From: JAJKIV01 sp036509075
Lineage (GTDB): Bacteria; Gemmatimonadota; Gemmatimonadetes; Gemmatimonadales; Gemmatimonadaceae
Assembly: GCA_036509075.1 (NCBI GenBank)
Contig: DATCGG010000192.1
Location: forward strand, 1 to 64,000
DNA: 64,000 nucleotides
Direction: 5' to 3'
The notes beneath the pieces were generated by a model that saw only the letters and a program-made list of their open reading frames with translations, was not told the origin of the DNA and searched no databases. Shown here piece by piece: positions 58,078 to 64,000 of the stretch (its first letter is position 1; the number at the start of each line of letters is the position of its first letter). The translations under genes and the position numbers were made by a program.

Positions 58078-59115
58078 ATGCGCACCCTCACCAAGCTGTT
58101 GGCCCTCGTCGCCATACCGGCGACCCTCACCGCTCAGGCGGACCTGACCGGCGCCGGCGCCACGTTCCCCTACCCGATCTACTCGAAGTGGTTCGCCGAC
58201 TACGCCGCACAGACCAACGTCAAAATCAACTATCAGTCAATCGGCTCCGGTGGTGGCATCCGTCAGCTCTCCGACGGCACCGTCGACTTCGGCGCCTCCG
58301 ATTCGCCGATGAGCGACGGTGAGCTGCAGAAGGCTAAGGGCGGACGCGTCCTCCACTTCCCGACCGTGATCGGCGCGGTCGCCGTCGTCTATAACGTCCC
58401 GGGCGTGACGACGCCGCTTCAACTCGATGGCAACGTCCTGTCGGAAATCTTCCTGGGCAAGGTGCGGAAATGGAACGACGGGAAGATCACCAAGCTCAAT
58501 CCGGGCGTGTCGCTGCCATCGCGCGACATTCTCGTCGTTCACCGTTCTGACGGTAGCGGCACCACGTACATCTTCACCGACTTCCTTTCGTCCGTGAACA
58601 AGGAATGGCTCTCGGGCCCCGGCCGAGCGAAGGAAGTCGCGTGGCCGATCGGCTTGGGTGGCAAGGGCAACGACGGCGTCGCCGGTCAGGTGAAGCAGAT
58701 CCCGGGCGCCATCGGGTACGTCGAGCTCGCGTATGCACGACAGAACAAACTCGCCTTCGCATCGATCAAGAACGCGGCAGGCGCTTTCATCGTGCCGTCG
58801 GTCGAGTCTGCGACGGCGGCCGCCGATGGCGTGGCAGCGAAGCTGAACCCGAAAACGGACTACCGGATCTCGATCGCGAACGCGCCGGGCCCGCAGGCGT
58901 ATCCGATCACGTCATTCACGTGGATCATCGTGTATCAGGACCAGACCGACCCCATCAAGGGTAAGAAGCTGGTCGACTTCATGCGGTGGGCCCTAACGAG
59001 TGGCCAGGCGTCCGCCGCGGCGCTCGATTATGCGCCGCTCCCGAAGGCCATCGCCGATCGACTAGTCCAGCGTCTCGGCTCGATTCGGATGGCGGGCGCG
59101 GCCGCGACTCAGTGA
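58078..59115 (+). CDS. pstS: Periplasmic phosphate-binding protein PstS (first copy)
   Basis: A 345-aa substrate-binding protein with a short signal peptide ending at TAQA. The mature start ADLTGAGATFPYPIYSKW is the hallmark of PstS. Phosphate-binding residues lie in GAGATF, YQSIGSGGG, GASDSPM and HRSDGSGTTYIF. It delivers phosphate to PstCAB. It is soluble (no lipobox) and stands 29 bases after the porin gene, whose promoter it probably shares. About 60-65% similar by eye to the second copy. Confidence 0.95.
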   Translation: MRTLTKLLALVAIPATLTAQADLTGAGATFPYPIYSKWFADYAAQTNVKINYQSIGSGGGIRQLSDGTVDFGASDSPMSDGELQKAKGGRVLHFPTVIGAVAVVYNVPGVTTPLQLDGNVLSEIFLGKVRKWNDGKITKLNPGVSLPSRDILVVHRSDGSGTTYIFTDFLSSVNKEWLSGPGRAKEVAWPIGLGGKGNDGVAGQVKQIPGAIGYVELAYARQNKLAFASIKNAAGAFIVPSVESATAAADGVAAKLNPKTDYRISIANAPGPQAYPITSFTWIIVYQDQTDPIKGKKLVDFMRWALTSGQASAAALDYAPLPKAIADRLVQRLGSIRMAGAAATQ

Positions 59116-59137
59116 CTAGGCATAAACGGGAAGTACA

Positions 59138-59155
59138 GTGTGACGTGGCCGTTAC
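59138..59155 (+). promoter_or_regulatory. Candidate Pho box upstream of the second pstS
   Basis: GTGTGAC (59138-59144) and CCGTTAC (59149-59155) keep the 7+4 spacing in the 105-base gap between the two pstS genes, about 65 bases before the second start. Only two units are clear, and no convincing -10 follows at 10 bases. Confidence 0.42.
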
Positions 59156-59220
59156 GCGATGTTCCCTGCTCCGGGTCCGGTTCTCGAACAACGTTCAGTA
59201 AGTCCTTCCTGGAGGCGGCA

Positions 59221-60321
59221 GTGACTCGTTCGACACTCTTCGCTATGGTGGCAACCGGACTCGTCTCTGTCGCATGCGCGGGCGGCGAGTCCAAGAGTAC
59301 ACGAGATTCAGCGGCAACGAGCCCGTCGCCCGCGTCGGCGTCCAGCGCTGGGGCCGACCTGACGGGCGCCGGCGCTACGTTCCCGCAACCGATCTACAGC
59401 AAATGGTTCTCCGACTACGCCGCAAAGACCGGCGTGAAGATCAATTACCAGTCGATCGGCTCCGGCGGCGGCATTCGCCAGATCCAGGAAGGGACGGTCG
59501 ACTTCGGGGCGTCGGACGCGCCGATGACCGATGACGAGATGGCCAAGGCCAAAGGCGGCCCGATCTTCCATTTTCCGACAGTACTCGGTGCGGACGTCAT
59601 CACGTACAACGTGCCTGGCGTAACACAGTCGCTTCAGCTTACGGGCGACGTGGTCGCGGACATTTTCCTGGGCAAGATCAAGAAGTGGAACGACGCCCGA
59701 ATTGCCGGACTCAATCAGGGCGTGAAGCTCCCGGCGAGCGACATTCTCGTGGTGCACCGTTCGGACGGCAGTGGCACGACATACGTCTTTACCGACTATC
59801 TCACGGCGGTCAGCCCCGCGTGGGCCTCAGGGCCCGGTAAAGCGAAGGACGTAAAATGGCCGGTGGGGCTCGGTGGCAAGGGCAACGAGGGCGTCGCCGG
59901 GCAGATCAAGCAGACGCCGGGTACGATTGGCTACGTCGAGCTCGCGTACGCGAACCAAAACAGGCTGCCGGTGGCCAAACTGAAGAACGCTGCGGGACAG
60001 TTCGTGAGCCCGACAATCGCGTCGATCACGGCTGCCGCCGCGGGCGCACTCGAGAAGCTCGGCCCCAACACGGACTATCGGGTGTCGATCGTCAACGCAC
60101 CTGGCGCTGACGCATATCCGATCTCGTCGTTCACATGGCTGCTCGTGTATCAGCGGCAACAAGATTCGGCCAAGGGCAAGAAGCTCGTCGACTTCATTCG
60201 CTGGGCGCTCACTGAAGGTGAAGGATCTGCGGCAGCGTTGGACTACGCACCCATACCGGAAGCAGTGAGCAAGCAGCTGCTCGAGAAGCTGGCTTCGATT
60301 CAGGTAGGGACGGCGTCGTGA
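59221..60321 (+). CDS. pstS: Phosphate-binding lipoprotein PstS (second copy)
   Basis: About 366 aa from GTG 59221, with GGAGG six bases upstream. The signal peptide ends SVACAG, a lipobox, so unlike the first copy it is likely membrane anchored. A Ser/Ala-rich spacer precedes ADLTGAGATFPQPIYSKWF, with YQSIGSGGG, GASDAPM and HRSDGSGTTYVF as in the first copy. It is coupled to pstC through an overlapping GTGA. The two copies probably arose by tandem duplication and then took soluble and tethered forms, perhaps with different affinities. Confidence 0.95.
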   Translation: MTRSTLFAMVATGLVSVACAGGESKSTRDSAATSPSPASASSAGADLTGAGATFPQPIYSKWFSDYAAKTGVKINYQSIGSGGGIRQIQEGTVDFGASDAPMTDDEMAKAKGGPIFHFPTVLGADVITYNVPGVTQSLQLTGDVVADIFLGKIKKWNDARIAGLNQGVKLPASDILVVHRSDGSGTTYVFTDYLTAVSPAWASGPGKAKDVKWPVGLGGKGNEGVAGQIKQTPGTIGYVELAYANQNRLPVAKLKNAAGQFVSPTIASITAAAAGALEKLGPNTDYRVSIVNAPGADAYPISSFTWLLVYQRQQDSAKGKKLVDFIRWALTEGEGSAAALDYAPIPEAVSKQLLEKLASIQVGTAS

Positions 60322-61304
60322 GCGAAGCCGCTCGCCCGCTCGTCACGACGCGCCCCGACGACAACGGGATCGCCGCGCGGATCGAGGGGTCGGCCATCGG
60401 CGACACGGTGTATCGCTGGATGACGACCGGATTCGCGTTATGCATCCCGATCCTCCTGCTCTTCATTGCACTCGAGGTCGGGGTAGCCGCGTGGCCGGCC
60501 CTCAAGGCGTTCGGCTTCGGTTTCCTGACCTCGAGCGAGTGGGACCCGCCGCACAACGTCTTCGGTGCGGCGCCGGCGATTTACGGCACGATCGTCTCGT
60601 CGATCATCGCGCTCGTAATCGCGACGCCGCTCGCGTTGGGTGTCGCGATCTTTCTGTCGGAGTTCGCGCCATCGTGGCTGCGACAGCCGGTGGCGTTCCT
60701 GGTCGATCTCCTGGCGGCGATTCCAAGCGTCGTCTACGGGTTGTGGGGCATCTTCGTCCTCCAGCCGCTGCTGCGCGATCACGTGATGCCGTTTCTCTCA
60801 GGGCTTCCGCTGATCGGGCAGACCGGACTGTTCGAGGGTCCGGCGTACGGACCCAGCATGTTGAGTGCTGGGCTGATCCTCGCGATCATGGTGCTGCCAT
60901 TCATCTCGGCCGTTTCGCGCGAGGTGCTCATGGCGGTGCCGCGGTCGCAACGGGAAGCCGCGTTGGCGCTCGGCGCCACGAAGTGGGAGATGATCGCCGA
61001 TGCCGTCGTGCCGTACGCTCGGTCCGGCATCATCGGTGGAATCATCCTTGGGCTTGGTCGCGCGTTAGGCGAGACCATGGCCGTAACGATGCTCATTGGC
61101 AACGTCCACAAGATCTCGGCGTCTCTGTTAGCCCCGGGATACACGATGGCTTCGCTCATCGCGAACGAATTCGCCGAGGCGACCGGCGATCTGCACCTGT
61201 CCGCCCTCATGGCGGTCGGTGCCGTGCTGTTCGTTGTGACGCTGATCGTCAATGGGCTCGCGCGGTGGCTGGTGTGGCGTGTGTCGCGCGAGGCACAGTC
61301 ATGA
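60318..61304 (+). CDS. pstC: Phosphate ABC transporter permease PstC
   Basis: A 328-aa inner-membrane permease starting at GTG in the stop of the second pstS. About six helices are present, with PstC-typical FLTSSEWDP, FGAAPAIYGTIVSS, LLAAIPSVVYGLWG and the EAA loop SQREAALALGATKWEMIADAVVPYA, then LGRALGETMAVTMLIGN. It pairs with PstA and two PstB ATPases. The stop overlaps pstA (ATGA). Confidence 0.96.
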   Translation: MSEAARPLVTTRPDDNGIAARIEGSAIGDTVYRWMTTGFALCIPILLLFIALEVGVAAWPALKAFGFGFLTSSEWDPPHNVFGAAPAIYGTIVSSIIALVIATPLALGVAIFLSEFAPSWLRQPVAFLVDLLAAIPSVVYGLWGIFVLQPLLRDHVMPFLSGLPLIGQTGLFEGPAYGPSMLSAGLILAIMVLPFISAVSREVLMAVPRSQREAALALGATKWEMIADAVVPYARSGIIGGIILGLGRALGETMAVTMLIGNVHKISASLLAPGYTMASLIANEFAEATGDLHLSALMAVGAVLFVVTLIVNGLARWLVWRVSREAQS

Positions 61305-62251
61305 CTGGCACGAACCCGTCTCACGGACCGATGGCGCCCCCGAGGCCGCCGGTGCGGACAGCACGCCCGTCGGTCATGCAACGTGCGGCCGCCGAACGAA
61401 CCCGGACCACGATCGGGCGTCGGCGGGCCATCAACGTCGTGATGGTCGGGATCACGTTCGCGGCGGCGCTCGTCGCCACGCTGCCACTCATCTTCATTCT
61501 CGGTCACCTCGTCAAGGCCGGCGCGTCGTCGATCAACTGGGACTTCTTCACGCAGATCCCGAAGCCGCCAGGCGAAGCGGGCGGCGGCATGGCGAACGCG
61601 ATGGTCGGAACGCTGGTGCTCATCCTGGCGGCGTCGGCATTCGGCCTGCCCATCGGGATCGGTGCCGGTCTATACCTGGCCGAGAACCGCGGGACGCATC
61701 TCGCGAACGCCGTTCGGTTCCTGTCCGACGTGCTCAACGGACTGCCGTCCATCGTGATGGGCATCTTCGCGTGGCAGTTTCTCGTCAAGCCGATGGGCAA
61801 GTTCACCGCGCTGGCCGGCGGGATCGCGCTCGGTGCCATGATGATTCCGCTCGTCACGCGCACCACGGAGGAGATGATCCGGATCGTTCCCGTCTCGCTG
61901 CGCGAAGCCGCACTCGCGTTAGGCTACTCGCGGTGGCGCACGTCGCTCATCGTGGTGCTGCGCACGGCGCTGCCCGGCATCGTCACCGGCGCGCTCGTGG
62001 CCGTGTCCCGCATCGCCGGGGAGACCGCTCCCCTGTTGTTCACGGTGTTAGGCAACCAGTTCTGGTCGGCATCGCTGCGTGAGCCCATTGCCGCGCTGCC
62101 GCTGCAGATCTTCAACTTCGCGATCAGCCCGTACGATCAGCAGCACGCGCTCGCCTGGGCTGGCGCGCTCGTTCTCATTGGCATTGTCCTCATCATCAGC
62201 CTGGCAGCCCGCTTTGCAACGCGCTCCCGATTTGGTCGCGGTGGCGACTGA
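61301..62251 (+). CDS. pstA: Phosphate ABC transporter permease PstA
   Basis: A 316-aa permease from ATG 61301. A 45-residue polar N-terminus precedes about six helices, with NWDFFTQIPKPPGEAGGGMANAMVGTLVL, LNGLPSIVMGIFAW and the EAA loop SLREAALALGYSRWRTSLIVVLRTALPGI, and ETAPLLFT. It follows pstC with a 4-base overlap and is itself overlapped by the first pstB start. Confidence 0.96.
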   Translation: MTGTNPSHGPMAPPRPPVRTARPSVMQRAAAERTRTTIGRRRAINVVMVGITFAAALVATLPLIFILGHLVKAGASSINWDFFTQIPKPPGEAGGGMANAMVGTLVLILAASAFGLPIGIGAGLYLAENRGTHLANAVRFLSDVLNGLPSIVMGIFAWQFLVKPMGKFTALAGGIALGAMMIPLVTRTTEEMIRIVPVSLREAALALGYSRWRTSLIVVLRTALPGIVTGALVAVSRIAGETAPLLFTVLGNQFWSASLREPIAALPLQIFNFAISPYDQQHALAWAGALVLIGIVLIISLAARFATRSRFGRGGD

Positions 62252-63074
62252 GCCCCCGCGAGCTCCGCGCCCAACGGCCGCCGTCGCACCCCCCGCCGCT
62301 GCGGGCGCCGAGCGTATTCGCCTCGAGGCGAGGGCGCTCTGCGCGTTCTTCGGGTCGGCAGAAGCCGTCCGTGACGTCTCGATCACGTTCCGCGATCGCG
62401 AGGTCACCGCGATCATTGGCCCGTCGGGCTGCGGCAAGTCCACACTGCTGCGATGCCTCAACCGCATGCACGAGACGGTGCCGACAGCTCGCGTCGCCGG
62501 CTCCGTCAGTCTGGATGGGCAGGACATCTACGCACGAGGCATTAACGCAATCGAGGTCCGACGGCATGTCGGCATGGTGTTCCAACGCCCGACACCGTTC
62601 CCGACCATGTCGATCCGGGACAACGTCGCGGCAGGCCTGCAGATCCTGGGACGCGACAAGCCGTCGCGCGCAGAAACCGACCACATCGTCGAGGACGCCC
62701 TCAAGCGGACAGCGCTCTGGGACGAGGTGAGCACCCGCCTGAAGGACAGCGCCGTCGGTCTGTCCGGAGGTCAACAGCAGCGCCTGTGCATTGCGCGGGC
62801 TCTGGCCACGCGACCGGCAGTGCTGCTGCTCGACGAACCTACTGCGTCGCTCGATCCGATCAGTACGCAGAAGGTCGAGGAGCTCGTATACGAGCTGCGA
62901 CGTGACATGACCGTCGTGATCGTGACGCACAACATGCAGCAGGCCGCCCGCGTCTCCGACCGGACGGCGTTCATGCTCACCGGAGAGCTGGTCGAGTTCA
63001 CGGCCACAAACACGCTGTTCACCACGCCGTCGGACTCGCGAACGGAAGCTTACATCACGGGTAGGTTCGGATGA
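62241..63074 (+). CDS. pstB: Phosphate ABC transporter ATPase PstB (first copy)
   Basis: About 277 aa from GTG 62241, overlapping the pstA stop by 11 bases. A Pro/Ala-rich N-terminal extension (about 25 aa) precedes the ABC domain: IIGPSGCGKSTLLRCLNRM (Walker A), VGMVFQRPTPFPTMSIRDN (Q loop), VGLSGGQQQRLCIARAL (signature), LLLDEPTASLDP (Walker B) and VTHNMQQAARVSD. It energises PstCA. Its stop overlaps the second pstB start (ATGA). Confidence 0.96.
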   Translation: MATEPPRAPRPTAAVAPPAAAGAERIRLEARALCAFFGSAEAVRDVSITFRDREVTAIIGPSGCGKSTLLRCLNRMHETVPTARVAGSVSLDGQDIYARGINAIEVRRHVGMVFQRPTPFPTMSIRDNVAAGLQILGRDKPSRAETDHIVEDALKRTALWDEVSTRLKDSAVGLSGGQQQRLCIARALATRPAVLLLDEPTASLDPISTQKVEELVYELRRDMTVVIVTHNMQQAARVSDRTAFMLTGELVEFTATNTLFTTPSDSRTEAYITGRFG

Positions 63075-63919
63075 GCGTGCAGGCCATGGGAACCGGGAAC
63101 AGGGAACCGGGAACCGACGCTCCACGGAGGGTCGGTTCCCCGTTCCCCGTTCCCGATTCCCTACATCCGGGCAATATCCAGGCAACGGACTTCTCGTTCT
63201 GGTATGGCGCCAAGCAGGCGCTTCACGACGTCAGCATAACGATTCCTGCGCGCGCCGTGACTGCGTTCATCGGACCCTCGGGGTGCGGAAAGTCCACGTT
63301 CCTTCGATCGATCAACCGCCTGAACGGACTCATTCCCGGCGCTCGACACGCCGGGACGATCGAGCTTGATGGTGAGGACGTGTATACCGCGGCGATGACC
63401 CCCGTGGCGCTCCGCCAGCGAGTCGGCATGGTGTTCCAACGATGGAATCCGTTTCCAAAATCGATCTACGACAACGTCGCCTACGGTCCCCGGATCAACG
63501 GTACCGCGTCACGGAAGCAGATCGACGAGATCGTGGAACAGTCGCTGCGACGCGCGGCGCTGTGGGATGAAGTAAAGGATCGGCTGCGACAGAGCGCGCT
63601 CGGACTGTCCGGCGGTCAGCAGCAACGACTCTGCATCGCGCGAGCACTCGCGAACGAACCCGAGGTGCTGCTGCTGGACGAGCCGGCGAGCGCGCTCGAC
63701 CCGATTGCGACACAGAAGATCGAGGAGTTGCTCTACGAGCTCCGGTCCGAGTTGACCATCGTGATCGTGACTCACAACATGCAGCAGGCGGCGCGCGTCT
63801 CGGACTACACCGCCTTTTTCTACCTCGGACGTCTCGTGGAAGTCAACGAGACGGGGCAGCTATTCACCACGCCGCGCGAGGAGCGCACCGAGGCATACAT
63901 CACCGGGAGATTTGGATGA
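63071..63919 (+). CDS. pstB: Phosphate ABC transporter ATPase PstB (second copy, N-terminal repeat insertion)
   Basis: A 282-aa PstB with FIGPSGCGKSTFLRSINRL, VGMVFQRWNPFPKSIYDN, LGLSGGQQQRLCIARAL and LLLDEPASALDP. Start ATG 63071 lies in the preceding stop. Residues 6-30 are encoded by a 74-base hairpin of tandem 7-base repeats rather than by PstB-like sequence; the family fold begins near residue 37 (IQATDFSFWYG). Relative to the first copy, residues differ throughout, so this is an old duplication. Two PstB subunits could form a heterodimer. It overlaps phoU by four bases. Confidence 0.94.
   Translation: MSVQAMGTGNREPGTDAPRRVGSPFPVPDSLHPGNIQATDFSFWYGAKQALHDVSITIPARAVTAFIGPSGCGKSTFLRSINRLNGLIPGARHAGTIELDGEDVYTAAMTPVALRQRVGMVFQRWNPFPKSIYDNVAYGPRINGTASRKQIDEIVEQSLRRAALWDEVKDRLRQSALGLSGGQQQRLCIARALANEPEVLLLDEPASALDPIATQKIEELLYELRSELTIVIVTHNMQQAARVSDYTAFFYLGRLVEVNETGQLFTTPREERTEAYITGRFG
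63088..63161. repeat. Translated heptamer hairpin inside the second pstB
   Basis: The left arm has four 7-base units GGGAACC, GGGAACA, GGGAACC, GGGAACC (63088-63115). The right arm has GGTTCCC, CGTTCCC, CGTTCCC, GATTCCC (63134-63161), nearly complementary. The strongest stem is GGGAACCGAC with GTCGGTTCCC around a short loop. It lies wholly in the coding frame and adds about 25 residues between the coupled start codon and the conserved PstB domain. Confidence 0.85.
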
Positions 63920-64000
63920 GCCCCGAGACCGCTGGCTTTCGCCACTTTCACGACCAGCTACAAACGCTGAAGGAACGGCTCCTCGACATGTCGGCCCGCG
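63916..64000 (+). CDS. phoU: PhoU phosphate regulator, N-terminal fragment
   Basis: The gene begins at ATG 63916, overlapping the pstB stop, and runs off the window after 28 codons. The visible residues include FRHFHDQLQTLKERLLDM, matching the first helix of PhoU (compare the RHFDEQLQ-like starts of the family). PhoU links PstB to PhoR and keeps the regulon off when phosphate is plentiful. The gene order pstSCAB-phoU is conserved. Confidence 0.85.
   Translation, partial: MSPETAGFRHFHDQLQTLKERLLDMSAR

Noticed and set aside
63088..63161. Tandem repeats considered as a CRISPR fragment or assembly artefact
   Set aside because: Units are 7 bases, not 24-40, and face each other as a palindrome without spacers. 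The frame stays open through the element and the coupled start and downstream domain are intact, which argues against an error.

Overview
The window is a GC-rich (roughly two-thirds G+C), densely packed bacterial chromosome segment. It holds about 57 protein-coding genes and one tRNA, with no transposase, integrase, prophage or CRISPR array. The gene set fits a diderm bacterium with outer-membrane lipoproteins, TonB-dependent uptake and many signalling proteins. The style of the proteins (TonB receptor with an N-terminal carboxypeptidase-like domain, large AAA-LuxR regulator, multi-GAF kinase, many secreted proteases) suggests Gemmatimonadota. That placement is inference from gene content only; a 16S or marker-gene search was not possible.

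Layout. 0.2-3.8 kb: SixA phosphatase, a LolA-like exported protein, an S41 protease and a glycine-zipper exported protein. 3.9-5.6 kb: purE-purK. 5.6-10.4 kb: metallophosphoesterase, nucleotidyltransferase-fold protein, AAA/LuxR regulator. 10.7-14.9 kb: uppS, a regulator/membrane-protein pair, holB-moaC and a lytic transglycosylase. 15.2-18.6 kb: MltD-like transglycosylase, an unknown protein and a beta-lactamase-fold enzyme. 18.6-23.5 kb: large hybrid sensor kinase, flavin monooxygenase, membrane protein. 23.6-26.6 kb: tRNA-Lys and a NorQ/NorD-type chaperone pair. 26.9-34.3 kb: an OmpA-like lipoprotein, then the classic ffh-rpsP-rimM-trmD ... rplS-rnhB cluster with a DUF71 ligase and a CHRD lipoprotein inserted and an SDR at its end. 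34.4-41.9 kb: lon, a zinc-protease lipoprotein, a single-ATPase Clp protein, prepilin peptidase, SpoU methyltransferase, M48 protease. 42.0-47.4 kb: a purine nucleotide/nucleoside salvage operon (double 5'-nucleotidase, ThiS-like protein, adenosine deaminase, purine nucleoside phosphorylase). 47.6-64 kb: a phosphate locus, udk-phoB-phoR, a STAS-like protein, TonB receptor, beta-helix lipoprotein, porin, two pstS, pstC, pstA, two pstB and the start of phoU.

The last 16 kb reads as one functional unit: sensing (PhoR/PhoB), outer-membrane passage (TonB receptor, porin, exported lipoproteins), periplasmic capture (two PstS) and inner-membrane import (PstCAB). Direct repeats of a GT[T/G]AC core at 11-bp period, the architecture of PhoB/PhoP boxes, precede four of its transcription units.

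Three non-gene signals stand out. (1) The octamer GCCTAACG/CGTTAGGC occurs in about 37 exact copies, several-fold more than composition predicts, and often supplies stop codons. (2) Three hairpins have arms built from tandem 7-bp units; one is translated in frame inside the second pstB. (3) The candidate Pho boxes just mentioned. No gene-free stretch exceeds about 300 bases; the longest gaps (10378-10663, 27533-27767, 16791-17034, 15000-15203) are described below or hold nothing recognisable.
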